From the NCBI GenBank assembly GCA_032119595.1, contig JAUMBQ010000006.1:310001-374000 (forward strand): a stretch of DNA of 64,000 bases, read 5' to 3'. This document shows, one piece after another, positions 16,892-25,802 of this stretch. Each line of letters starts with the position of its first letter. The stretch's first letter is position 1. Position numbers and translations under genes: made by a program. Under the pieces are notes generated by a model. That model did no database searches. It was not told the DNA's origin and worked only from the letters and a program-made list of their open reading frames with translations. The stretch is from JAGIBJ01 sp032119595 (GTDB lineage: Bacteria > Actinomycetota > Thermoleophilia > Solirubrobacterales > Solirubrobacteraceae).

Positions 16892-18517
16892 ATGGGCGAA
16901 ACTTGGGGACGGACGCTAGCGCTCGGCGCAGCCGCAGTGCTGGTGGCGACGCCTGCGCTCATCGCGTCGTCGGTTGCCTCCGCCTCTGACCGCGCCGTCA
17001 GCCAGCGCGCGGCCTCGCACGCCGCCGCAGCGTCGCCGGGCCTGGCCGACACGGCAGGCAGGACAGCAACGGCGACGCCCGACCGCTCGGACCTCCGCGT
17101 CCGCAATCACGAGCTGCTCGTGCGCCCGCGCGGCGGCAGGCTCCAACGCATCGCGCTCAAAAACGGCGTCGACCCGCTCGAAGTCGCCGCCAAGCTGCGC
17201 GCCCGGCCCGACCTCATCGCTTCCGCTGGCGCGAACCTGATCGCGACCGCCGCCGGTACCCGCGCGGGCGCGGGCGGCGACGAACAGCCCGCCAGCGTCG
17301 TCGGCGCTGCTGCCCAAGCGACCACCCCCAGCACCACGCCGGGCCTCGCCCCGGTCGACCCACCGGTGCCCTCCGACGACATCCCGCCCGCCCCACCTGG
17401 CCTCAGCGGCTGGATTCCGAACGATCACATCGGCGATGTCCTCTGGAGCTCGCTGCAATGGAACTTCGTCGGCGAGTGGGGTGTCGGCGCGACCGAAGCG
17501 TGGGAGGAACTCCGCACACGGAAGGCCGGCAACGTTGCGGGACGAGGCGTCAAGGTCGCGATCGTGGACTCGGGCATCGCATACCGCACGCGCGGTGAGT
17601 ACGTCCAGTCGCCCGACCTCCCGACCGATCGCATCCTCAAGGGCTACGACTTCGTCGACGAAGACCGCTACCCCGACGACCTCTCCGGCCACGGCACCCA
17701 TGTCGCATCACTGATCGCGGGAGCCACCGACAACGACGCGGGCCTGGCCGGCCTGGCCTACAACGCCAGCATCCTGCCGATCCGCGTGCTGGATGAGAGC
17801 GATGAGGGCGACGTGGTCGCCATCGCGCGCGGGATCCGGTACGCCATCCGCCACCACGCCGACCTGATCAACCTCTCCGTCGACTTCCCCGTGAGCGCCA
17901 CGGCCGCCGACATCCCGGAGGTCATGGCCGCCATCGAATACGCGCGCCGCAAAGGCGTGCTGGTGGTCGCCTCGACCGGTAACGACGGCATCGGCGAGGT
18001 CGCCCTGCCCGCGCGCTCTTCGTCCGTGCTGGCGGTCGGCGCCACGACCGTGCACGGGTGCCGGTCGACGTTCTCCAACGCCGGCGCGGCGATCGACCTC
18101 GTTGCCCCGGGAGGCGGCACCGACCATCGCAGCGAGACGACCGGCCGATGCCGTCCCGGCGAGGCAGGCCCGCCGATCGCGCAGGTCACGCTGCTGCGGG
18201 CGGGCGACCCGAGCCGGCTCGGCGTGCCGCTCGACTACGTCGGCACCTCCATGGCGGCCGCGCACGTCACCGCAATCGCCGCGCTCGTACGCTCCAGTGA
18301 AGTGCTCGGCAAAGACCCCAGTCCGGACCTCCTCGCCGCCTACCTCGTTCGATCCACGCGCGATTTGGGCCGCAGCGGGCATGACGAGCGGTACGGCGCG
18401 GGCCTGATCGACGCGCGCGCCGCCGTCAACCGACGCACCGCCAAGGCCGCCGTGCGAGGAGCCAAGCGCGCGGTCGCGAACGCCAATCGCAAAACAACGG
18501 CGCTGCCCGTCCGATGA
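16892..18517 (+). CDS. secreted subtilisin-like serine protease (S8)
   Basis: A 541-residue protein with a signal peptide (residues 1-32, ending ASA), a propeptide-like region and a peptidase S8 domain (about 218-510). The triad is complete: Asp226 in VAIVDSGIA, His267 in SGHGTHVASLIAG, Ser453 in GTSMAAAHV; Asn364 in STGNDG is the oxyanion residue. A basic tail (RGAKRAVANANRK) ends the protein. The AAGGG before ATG 16892 is very close, so start efficiency may be low. It lies upstream of the CpsB gene on the same strand (43 nt) and could process surface proteins. Confidence 0.88.
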   Translation: MGETWGRTLALGAAAVLVATPALIASSVASASDRAVSQRAASHAAAASPGLADTAGRTATATPDRSDLRVRNHELLVRPRGGRLQRIALKNGVDPLEVAAKLRARPDLIASAGANLIATAAGTRAGAGGDEQPASVVGAAAQATTPSTTPGLAPVDPPVPSDDIPPAPPGLSGWIPNDHIGDVLWSSLQWNFVGEWGVGATEAWEELRTRKAGNVAGRGVKVAIVDSGIAYRTRGEYVQSPDLPTDRILKGYDFVDEDRYPDDLSGHGTHVASLIAGATDNDAGLAGLAYNASILPIRVLDESDEGDVVAIARGIRYAIRHHADLINLSVDFPVSATAADIPEVMAAIEYARRKGVLVVASTGNDGIGEVALPARSSSVLAVGATTVHGCRSTFSNAGAAIDLVAPGGGTDHRSETTGRCRPGEAGPPIAQVTLLRAGDPSRLGVPLDYVGTSMAAAHVTAIAALVRSSEVLGKDPSPDLLAAYLVRSTRDLGRSGHDERYGAGLIDARAAVNRRTAKAAVRGAKRAVANANRKTTALPVR

Positions 18518-18560
18518 CTGGAGTGATGCCTCGCCGCTTCACCCCGGACCAGCACGCCGC

Positions 18561-19289
18561 ATGAGCGGTTACATCGATCTCCACTGCCATCTCCTTCCCG
18601 CCCTCGACGACGGACCGGTCGACGACGCCGACGCCCTCGAACTGGCCTGGGCACTGGTCGCCGACGGCGTCACGACCGTCGCCGCCACGCCCCACCGCAC
18701 CGCCCGCTTCGTCACGCCGCTGCTGGAGCTTGCGCAGCGCCAGGCGGCCCTGCAGGACCTGCTCGAGCAGTACGACGTCCCGCTCGAGGTGCTGACCGGC
18801 TCGGAGATCGCCGTCGAGGCGCTCCTGGACATGGACGGCACGGAACTCCAAGCCCTACGGCTCGGCGGCACCGGCCCCCTCCTCATCGAACTCCCGCAGC
18901 GCGAGGGCTTCGGCGACCCAACCTGGCCGGTGCACGAACTGCTCGACGCCCACTTCCCGGTCCTCCTCGCCCACCCCGAGCGCATTCCGCTCCTCCAGCA
19001 TGACCTCGGCCCCCTACGAGCGCTCGTCGAGCGCGGCGCCCATGCGCAGGTCACGAGCGGCGCGATCATCGGCCGATACGGACCCGTCGCCCAGTCGCTC
19101 GCGATCGAGCTGATCGAAACTGGCCTCGCCGACGTGATCGCCTCCGACGCTCACCACCACGAACGCCGCCCGCCAGAGACCACGGCAGCCCTCAAGTGGC
19201 TGGCCACCAATCGACCGAACATCGATGGCGACCAGCTCGCGGTGCATACTCCGCGGGTGCTGCTTCCCCCACGGGCACCAACCGAGTGA
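18561..19289 (+). CDS. CpsB/YwqE-type PHP protein-tyrosine phosphatase
   Basis: A 242-residue PHP-fold protein starting with DLHCHLLPALDDGP, the metal-binding signature of CpsB/CapC/YwqE phosphatases. Further metal-ligand motifs are TPHRT, LLAHPER and ASDAHHH. Members remove phosphate from the tyrosine-rich tail of the cognate Wzc-type kinase and so regulate capsule chain length. Here the likely partner is encoded at 22194-23747. The stop overlaps the GTG of the flippase gene, giving a coupled operon of phosphatase, flippase and polymerase. Confidence 0.88.
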   Translation: MSGYIDLHCHLLPALDDGPVDDADALELAWALVADGVTTVAATPHRTARFVTPLLELAQRQAALQDLLEQYDVPLEVLTGSEIAVEALLDMDGTELQALRLGGTGPLLIELPQREGFGDPTWPVHELLDAHFPVLLAHPERIPLLQHDLGPLRALVERGAHAQVTSGAIIGRYGPVAQSLAIELIETGLADVIASDAHHHERRPPETTAALKWLATNRPNIDGDQLAVHTPRVLLPPRAPTE

Positions 19290-20755
19290 CCACCGGCTCC
19301 GGCCAGGCGGCGCCGGCCGCCAAACTCGTCGCCCGCAATACGGCCCTGCGTGCGGCGGCCGAAATCCTCGGCAAGGTGGCGTCGCTCGGCCTGATGGTCG
19401 TGATGCTCCAGAAGCTCGGCGCCGGCTCCGTCGGCGACTTCGCGTTCGCCTTGTCGATCTCGCAGCTCTACTGGCCGATCGCCGGCTTCGGCCTGGATCG
19501 CCTGATGCTGCGCGAGATCGCCGTCGACGACACCGCCACAGCCCGGATGGTGCCCGAGCTCAACGCCTTCAAGCTCGTCATCGGCGGACTCTGCGTGCTG
19601 GTCGGCACCGGAGCGGTGGTCCTGAGCGACCGTGGCTCTTCCGTCATCTGGCTCACCTTGCTGCTCGGCCTCGGGCTCGTCGCGACGCTCATCGGCGCGA
19701 CCTCCCAGACGGTGTTCATGGCCAAGGAACGCACGCAGGACTTCTTCGTCGCGGCGCTCCCGGTCAAGGTGTTTGCCGCCGTCTTCGGCGTCCTCGTGTT
19801 GCTCGTCGGCGGCGGGGTGATCGCGGTCGCAACGACGAACCTCGTGGCCGCGCTCGTCGGCATCGCCATCGGCTGGTGGATCCTGGCCCGGCGCTACGGC
19901 CAGCCCCCGGCCACGCTAAGTGGCACGCCGCGCTCCTGGTGGACGCTCACCGTCCGCTCCGGTCCGTGGGGCCTTCAGGAGCTGTTCGGGCAGGTCATCT
20001 TCCGCGTCGGCATCATTGCGCTGTATCTCTGGGCCGGCAATACCGCTGCGGGCGAATATGCCGTTGCCTACCGACTCCTGGAGGCGACGCTCTTCCTGCC
20101 GTGGTCGATCGCCTCGTCGATCCTGCCGCTCATCGCGCGCTCCCAAAAGGGCGTCTCCCGCGACGGCGAGCCGACGCTCGAAGCCGTCACCCGCGGCGCC
20201 ATCGAACTGGTCATCGGGCTGATGGTGCCCGTCGCCGTTCTCCTCGGGCTCTGCGCGGAGCCCGTGCTCGCGCTGCTCGGCGAAGAGGCGACTCCCGCAG
20301 CGACCTACCTGCCATTCCTCGCGGCAGCCGCCGCCGTCTACGGCATCGGGCACATCGCCGGCCTGGTCGGTCTCGCCCACCTGCCTGGGCGAAGAACGGT
20401 CGAAGCGACGGCCATCGCGGCGCTGTTCAGCATCGCCGCGGTGTTGCTCCTCATCCCGGCCGAGGCCGCAAAGGGCGCCGCCATCGCGGCGCTGCTCACG
20501 GAGTTGACGCTCGCAGGGTTGTCGCTGAGGCTGGCCGTCAGCGCTACCGAGCCACGGATCCTCACGAGCTTGGTGTCGGTCGGCGTGCTCGCGGGCGTGG
20601 TGATGGCCGCCGTCGTCTACCCGATCCGGGACAACCTGCTGCTGGCGGTACCGATCGGCAGCGCGGCCTACCTGATCGTGCTGCTGGCGCTGGAGTACCG
20701 TCGGCAGGGACCGGCCTGGACGCTTGCACGCTCCATCGCTCCGGGTTCGCGATGA
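19286..20755 (+). CDS. polysaccharide flippase, Wzx type
   Basis: A 489-residue protein with about 12-14 transmembrane segments of the MOP/polysaccharide synthase family. GTG 19286 sits in a GTGA overlap with the phosphatase stop, which settles the start. The N-terminal segment LVARNTALRAAAEILGKVAS is typical of the family (first helix, conserved Arg/Asn). It should flip undecaprenyl-linked repeat units across the membrane. It also overlaps the next gene by ATGA. Confidence 0.85.
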   Translation: MTTGSGQAAPAAKLVARNTALRAAAEILGKVASLGLMVVMLQKLGAGSVGDFAFALSISQLYWPIAGFGLDRLMLREIAVDDTATARMVPELNAFKLVIGGLCVLVGTGAVVLSDRGSSVIWLTLLLGLGLVATLIGATSQTVFMAKERTQDFFVAALPVKVFAAVFGVLVLLVGGGVIAVATTNLVAALVGIAIGWWILARRYGQPPATLSGTPRSWWTLTVRSGPWGLQELFGQVIFRVGIIALYLWAGNTAAGEYAVAYRLLEATLFLPWSIASSILPLIARSQKGVSRDGEPTLEAVTRGAIELVIGLMVPVAVLLGLCAEPVLALLGEEATPAATYLPFLAAAAAVYGIGHIAGLVGLAHLPGRRTVEATAIAALFSIAAVLLLIPAEAAKGAAIAALLTELTLAGLSLRLAVSATEPRILTSLVSVGVLAGVVMAAVVYPIRDNLLLAVPIGSAAYLIVLLALEYRRQGPAWTLARSIAPGSR

Positions 20756-22209
20756 CCGCCCCTTCCTCCCCCCTCCTCACCGACGACCTGCCGAACGGGT
20801 CTTCGAGCGACGCCGCTCAGGCGCTCAGCCTGCTGAGGCGTCCCTCGCGCCTCGCCATCGGGATGCTCGGGGTCTTGGCGCTCGTCTTCGTTGCTGGCGT
20901 CGTCAACGTGATGGACAGCATCGCGCCGTCGCTCCCGCTGGCCCTCGTCGGCGGGGTCGGGCTGATGGCCCTCGTGTCGCTCGCCATCGGGCGCTACGAG
21001 ACCGCCGTCGCGCTCGGGTTCCTGCTGTCGGGCGTCGTCAAGATCGAGCCCGCCCCACCGGACGGCGTCTTCGCGGTGATCATCGCGATTGCGATCGTCA
21101 CCGGGCGGCTGCGGGTCGACCGCGTCCCCGCCCCCGTTGCGTTCCTCCTCGCCGGCCTCACCGCCATCAGCGTCTTCAGCTTCGCCGCGGCCTACTCCGT
21201 CGGGTTCGGCGTGCGGTTCGTCTCGATCACGCTCTATCTCTTCGTCTTCAGCATCTGGCTCGCCGGGTACGTCGACAGCGAGCGACGAGGGCGCCAGATC
21301 GTCCTGGCCTGGCTGACCATCGCGGTGATCTCGTCGCTGCTGGGGTCGATGGCCCTGCAGTTCCCGGGCTTCCCGATGCGGCTGGAGTTCATCGCCGACG
21401 GCGCCAGCCGCGGGAGCGCCCTCTTCAAGGATCCGAACGTCTACGGACCGTTCCTGGTCCCGATCGCGGTGATCCTGCTCGAGGAACTCATCTCTCCGCG
21501 GCTTCTGCGACTGCGGCTACTCGCGGGGCTCACGATCTTCGCGATCCTGATCGTCGGGCTGATCTTCTCGTTCTCCCGTGCGGCCTGGGCAAACATGCTC
21601 GTCTCGACGGCCGTGATGCTGGCGATCATGCTGCTGCGGCGGCGCCACACGCTCCGACTCGTCGGCGTGCTCGGCGGCCTCGGCATCGTCGGCATGATCG
21701 TGATGGCCGTCGTCGTCTTCGGCGGCCAGGCCGAGTTCATCGGGCAGCGAGCCCAGCTCCAGGGCTACGACTCCGAGCGCTTCGGCGCTCAGCGCGCCGG
21801 CATCGAGATCGCCAGCCGGTACCCGCTCGGCGTCGGCCCCGGCCAGTTCCAGTTCCACCACCCGGTCGAGACCCACTCGACCTACATCCGCGTCTTGGCG
21901 GAGCAGGGCCCGCTCGGGCTGGCCATGTGGGCCTCGCTCTGTCTCGTGACGCTCGGCCTCGCGATTGCCAACGCATTCGCAGGCCGAAGTGCCGGCGGGA
22001 TCGGGTCGGCCTCGCTCCTGGGGGCGTGGTGCGGCCTGCTCGTCAACTCGGTGGTCGTCGACACCCTTCACTGGCGGCATCTCTGGGTGGTCGCCGGCCT
22101 GATCTGGGCCGCATCGATGATCGGCGAACGCCGAGAGCGCCACGCCGCCCAGGCCGCGAGCAAGCGCCGCAGAGGCGCGCCATCGGCCGCGGCTCAGTCG
22201 CGGCGCTGA
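20752..22209 (+). CDS. O-antigen polymerase/ligase (Wzy-type) membrane protein
   Basis: A 485-residue protein with about 11 transmembrane segments. The large periplasmic loop carries FGAQRAGIEIASRYPLGVGP followed by HPVETHSTYIRVLAEQGPLG, the Wzy_C pattern with the conserved HS(T/N) and EQGPLGL. It should polymerise or ligate repeat units on the outer face. The last 16 nt overlap the end of the Wzc gene on the opposite strand. Confidence 0.85.
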   Translation: MTAPSSPLLTDDLPNGSSSDAAQALSLLRRPSRLAIGMLGVLALVFVAGVVNVMDSIAPSLPLALVGGVGLMALVSLAIGRYETAVALGFLLSGVVKIEPAPPDGVFAVIIAIAIVTGRLRVDRVPAPVAFLLAGLTAISVFSFAAAYSVGFGVRFVSITLYLFVFSIWLAGYVDSERRGRQIVLAWLTIAVISSLLGSMALQFPGFPMRLEFIADGASRGSALFKDPNVYGPFLVPIAVILLEELISPRLLRLRLLAGLTIFAILIVGLIFSFSRAAWANMLVSTAVMLAIMLLRRRHTLRLVGVLGGLGIVGMIVMAVVVFGGQAEFIGQRAQLQGYDSERFGAQRAGIEIASRYPLGVGPGQFQFHHPVETHSTYIRVLAEQGPLGLAMWASLCLVTLGLAIANAFAGRSAGGIGSASLLGAWCGLLVNSVVVDTLHWRHLWVVAGLIWAASMIGERRERHAAQAASKRRRGAPSAAAQSRR

Positions 22210-23747
22210 ACGCGCGGCGAGCCCTGGACCGGGTCGTTGCCGGTCGGCGGGATGAACTTCACGCCCGAGTAATACGGCGACGCTTCGCTGTTGCCGCCGA
22301 TAGCGACCAGACCGAGTACTGGGATGCCGATGCGACCGAGTTCGTCGCGAAGGTCAAGGGCCGCAGGCACGGAGATGCGCTCCAGGCGTCCGACTACGAG
22401 CACCTGATCGCACGAGCGGGCGATCAGCTTGGCGTCGGCCAGGCCCAGGAGCGGCGTGGAGTCAACGATCACGTACGTGTATCCAAGGCGACGGATCTTG
22501 TCCATCAGCGGCTCGACCGCTCCGCTCGAAAGCAGCCGCGCGGCATCCGAGGCGAGCGTGCCGGACGAGAGCACATCGGCGCCGCCTGACGTGCGGTCCC
22601 GCGCGTCGCCCTCCATGATCGCGGACTGGATCTGCGCTTCGGTCGCACCCTTGCCACTCTGCTCCGCGGCGATCAGGTCGCTGAAGCCAGGACGGCCTTC
22701 GACATGCACGAGCGCGTCCAGGCGCGGCCAACGCAGGTCGCCAGAGATCAGCAGGGTCGGGTTGCCGCTGCTGGCCAGCAGTCGCGCGATGCGCGTCGCA
22801 ACCGTGGTCTTGCCCTCAGCATGCATCGACGACGTGAGCATCAGCACGTGCGGCTGCGACGGCGGCAGCGCAAGGCGCAGCGCGGCGGAGAGCGACTGAT
22901 ACGCCTCCTGCTCGATACGCAGCGCCTGCGGAGCGGTTCGCACGCCGAGGCGACGGCCAAGTTCCGGGATGGCGGCGATGACCGGCACCTCGAGGAACTG
23001 GCCCAGGTCGCGGGTGGTGGTGAAGCGCGGACGAAGCTGATCCCGAAGGAGGGCGAGCAACACGCCAAGGAACAGGCCGACGAACAGCGCCAGCACGCCG
23101 TTGCGCACCGGCTTGGGGGAGTCGGGCCCACCCGGCACCACGGCGGAGCGAGCGATACTGACCTGGCTCTTGTAGGCCGCCTTCTCCGCGATCGCCTGCT
23201 GCTGGGCGACGATGTACTGGGAGCGAAGCTCCTGCGTGGGTGCGTCCTTGATGCTGTCGGCGAGCGAGCGGATCTGGCTATCAAGCGCCGAGGTCTTGTT
23301 GGCGACGTTCTGCGTTACGTAGGCGTCGCTGACCGTGTTGGCAAACGCGGCGGCGAGCCTGGGCTCGTCCGACGAGGCGGTGATCTGGAGCACGTTCTTG
23401 CCGAACACCGGCTGCACGACGATCGCGCCGAGGAGCTGATTGGTGTCCACCTCGATCCCCTCCCGCGCGAGCTGCTGCTTGGCGTTCGTGAGCACGAGGG
23501 CGGCCGTCACGAGCTCGACCTGCGTGTTGATGTTGCGCTCCTGCCCGATCGGGTCACTGGTGCCCGTGAGGTCAAACCCGACGAGGGCCGACGCGAGATA
23601 CGTCTTGGGCAACACGAGTGACACGGCGACCGCGAACACGGTGAGCCCGATCGCGAGGGCGCCGATGAGCGGCATATCGCGGCGGATCGCGGCGAGGTAC
23701 CGGCGCGTGTCGATCGCGTCGACGCTGCTGTGGGAGCGGTCAGCCAC
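22194..23747 (-). CDS. Wzc/CpsCD-type chain-length regulator with tyrosine-kinase domain
   Basis: A 517-residue fusion of a Wzz domain and a BY-kinase domain. Transmembrane segments lie near 27-46 and 217-235. The ATPase motifs are Walker A SSMHAEGKTT (306-315), Walker A' LISGDLRWP (333-341) and Walker B YVIVDST (425-431). The A' motif lacks the usual first Asp (ISGD in place of IDAD). The C-terminus has only one Tyr pair (Tyr492-493), not a cluster, so autophosphorylation may be limited. GTG 23747 has AAGGA 7 nt upstream. It converges on and overlaps the Wzy gene and is divergent from the riboswitch-controlled gene. Confidence 0.87.
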   Translation of the reverse strand: MADRSHSSVDAIDTRRYLAAIRRDMPLIGALAIGLTVFAVAVSLVLPKTYLASALVGFDLTGTSDPIGQERNINTQVELVTAALVLTNAKQQLAREGIEVDTNQLLGAIVVQPVFGKNVLQITASSDEPRLAAAFANTVSDAYVTQNVANKTSALDSQIRSLADSIKDAPTQELRSQYIVAQQQAIAEKAAYKSQVSIARSAVVPGGPDSPKPVRNGVLALFVGLFLGVLLALLRDQLRPRFTTTRDLGQFLEVPVIAAIPELGRRLGVRTAPQALRIEQEAYQSLSAALRLALPPSQPHVLMLTSSMHAEGKTTVATRIARLLASSGNPTLLISGDLRWPRLDALVHVEGRPGFSDLIAAEQSGKGATEAQIQSAIMEGDARDRTSGGADVLSSGTLASDAARLLSSGAVEPLMDKIRRLGYTYVIVDSTPLLGLADAKLIARSCDQVLVVGRLERISVPAALDLRDELGRIGIPVLGLVAIGGNSEASPYYSGVKFIPPTGNDPVQGSPRVQRRD

Positions 23748-24086
23748 GGGACGGTCCTTGAGGGAAAAGACTTGGCAAAGCGGTTCGATCGTACGACACG
23801 GCCTCACGGAGGACGGACGATCCCGCCCGTGCACGGACGTTTGCGTCCACCTCGGTCTGAACCTGCCGAGCGCATGTCCCCCGGCTTGGCGCGCCCTGGG
23901 CCGGCCGGCCTGGGCCACCTGGTCTGAGGCCTGTCCCCCTATCCAGGACGAGGGCCGCCCGCGCGCCAGCGAAGGGCCTGATCGTCGGACAGACGTCCAA
24001 TACACCGGTATGAGCGCCGTAGGGCTGGCCCTTGCTGCCGATCACCAAGTCAGACAGCGAAGCATCAAGGCGCGGACCCCCGCACC

Positions 24087-24173
24087 TCGGTGACCTCGAT
24101 AAAGGCAAACCCGCCGTAAGACGGGGACGCAAAGCCATGGGGCCTTCACGGATGGAGGCAGCCCAGCCGCCGA
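24087..24173 (+). ncRNA. c-di-GMP-I (GEMM) riboswitch
   Basis: The sequence shows the GEMM-I signatures: GGCAAACC, a hairpin capped by the tetraloop GTAA, GGGACGCAAAGCC directly after it, and GAGGCAGC in the 3' strand. Closing stem P1 pairs TCGGTG (24087-24092) with CGCCGA (24168-24173). The P1 3' strand touches the Shine-Dalgarno sequence AAAGGA (24173-24178) of the GTG at 24184, which suggests translational control. No terminator stem is seen between aptamer and gene. The 340 bp between the Wzc start and the aptamer holds no gene that I can support. Confidence 0.88.
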
Positions 24174-24183
24174 AAGGATTCAC

Positions 24184-25692
24184 GTGGTTCGACGCCCGCT
24201 CGCGCTCGCCCTCATCGCGATCGCAGGACTGACCGGAGCGACCTCAGCGCAGGCCGCGGTCGATGCGTCGGGTCGTACCGGTGAGGTGCGCTTCGTCAAG
24301 CGCATGACCCCCGAGTTCGACCGCCACGTGGTCGGCACGACGCCCGTCCAGCAGGCCTGGCTGAACGACAAACTCTGGCGCACCGAGGTCTTCACCCCGT
24401 TCTTCGACGGCATGACCTCCTGGTACGGCCAGGGCTGGGTCTACAAGGATCTCTACGCCATCGGGAACGGCAGTGGCCTGGCCACGCAGAACCCCGACTG
24501 GGTGCTGAAGAGCACCTCCGGCGAGAAGCTCTACATCCCGTGGGGCTGCGGAAATAACTGGTGCCCGCAGTACGCCGCCGACGTTACGAACGCGAGCTTC
24601 CGGTCCGCCTGGATCAACAACCTCAAGGCTTCACTGGCCAAGGGCTACAAGGGCGCGTGGATCGACGATGTCAACCTCGAGCGCCGCGTCAGCAACGCCG
24701 CCGGCACCGAAGTCGCGCCGTACAGCCCGTCCCTCGGCCGCGCGATGAGCAAGGACGACTGGCGGAGGGCCGTCGCCGATTTCACCGAGCAGATCCGCCG
24801 CGAAATCCCCAACCACGAGCTGCTGCACAACTCCATCTGGTACGCCGGTGGCGAGGTCGGCCGCGACTCCAACGCCGACATCCAGCGCCAGATCGATTCC
24901 GCTGACTACATCAACCTCGAGCGCGGCTTCAACGACGACGGCCTCACGGGCGGCAATGCCGAGTGGAGCCTGCGCGCCCTTCACGCCTTCATCGATCGCG
25001 TCCACGCCAAGGGCAAGGGCGTCATCGTCGACGCGTTCGACTCCAGCGCCGCCGGCTCTGAGTACAGCCTCGCGAACTACCTCCTGATCAACTCCGGCAA
25101 GGACGGCGTCGGCGAAACGTCGCAGGCACCAGACAACTGGTGGAAGGGCTGGGACACCGATCTCGGGACCGCCATCGGCGCCCGTTACGACTGGCAAGGC
25201 CTCATGCGCCGCGACTTCACCGGCGGCCTCGTGCTCGTCGGTGAGCCTGGCGCCCCGGCCCGCACGGTCCAGCTGCCGCAGGCGATGACGACGATCGACG
25301 GCCGCGCCGTCACGTCGGTGACCGTCGCCGGTGGCCGCGGCCAGGTGCTGTTCGGCGCCGGAGTCGCACCCGGCACCGATGCTGCCCCCGCACCCAAGCC
25401 GACGCCGACCCCGAAGCCGAAGCCGACCCCGAAGCCCGCGGCGGGTGGAACCGGCGGGGCGGCAACTGCCCCGAGCTGCAAGAACGTACGGATCACCTAC
25501 CCGACGCTCCGCTGGAACGCCAAGAAGGGCCGACTCGTCCCCGCCAAGGGCTCCACGATCGTGTGCATCCCGACCAGCCTCCGCAAGGGCACGAAGGCGC
25601 ACCGCGCCGCCCTGAAGAAGGCCAAGGCCAAGGCACGCACCACCTCCGTCCGCCAAGCCAAAGCAGCACGCCGCCAAGCGGTCAACGCCTGA
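24184..25692 (+). CDS. secreted glycoside-hydrolase-like protein (GHL15-type) under c-di-GMP control
   Basis: A 502-residue secreted protein from GTG 24184, with AAAGGA 5 nt upstream. The signal peptide ends AQA (residue 24). A TIM-barrel-like domain (about 35-370) carries GAWIDDVN with Asp161-Asp162, HNSIWYAGG, YINLERGFNDDG and KGVIVDAF, as in putative glycosyl hydrolase family 15-like proteins. A Pro/Thr/Lys linker (PKPTPTPKPKPTPKP) and a Lys/Arg-rich tail follow; the tail could bind acidic polymer or cell wall. It probably cuts or remodels polysaccharide outside the cell, and its position beside EPS genes supports that. Family placement is by motif only. Confidence 0.75.
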   Translation: MVRRPLALALIAIAGLTGATSAQAAVDASGRTGEVRFVKRMTPEFDRHVVGTTPVQQAWLNDKLWRTEVFTPFFDGMTSWYGQGWVYKDLYAIGNGSGLATQNPDWVLKSTSGEKLYIPWGCGNNWCPQYAADVTNASFRSAWINNLKASLAKGYKGAWIDDVNLERRVSNAAGTEVAPYSPSLGRAMSKDDWRRAVADFTEQIRREIPNHELLHNSIWYAGGEVGRDSNADIQRQIDSADYINLERGFNDDGLTGGNAEWSLRALHAFIDRVHAKGKGVIVDAFDSSAAGSEYSLANYLLINSGKDGVGETSQAPDNWWKGWDTDLGTAIGARYDWQGLMRRDFTGGLVLVGEPGAPARTVQLPQAMTTIDGRAVTSVTVAGGRGQVLFGAGVAPGTDAAPAPKPTPTPKPKPTPKPAAGGTGGAATAPSCKNVRITYPTLRWNAKKGRLVPAKGSTIVCIPTSLRKGTKAHRAALKKAKAKARTTSVRQAKAARRQAVNA

Positions 25693-25722
25693 TGCCCCGC
25701 CGCGACGGCTGAACCCAAACTT

Positions 25723-25782
25723 CGCGCGAAAGCGCGTCCGAGCTGCGCAGCTCTTCCGGGGATGGGAGCCCCTGGAAGAGCT
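25723..25782. terminator. hairpin cluster between convergent genes
   Basis: Three stems lie in 60 bp: CGCGC-GAAA-GCGCG (25723-25736), the perfect palindrome GAGCTGCGCAGCTC (25740-25753) and a 13-bp stem with one bulge (25749-25782). They lie between the stops at 25692 and 25803 and can serve both strands. Confidence 0.65.
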
Positions 25783-25802
25783 GTCGCTCGTTCTGGGGAG
25801 CG

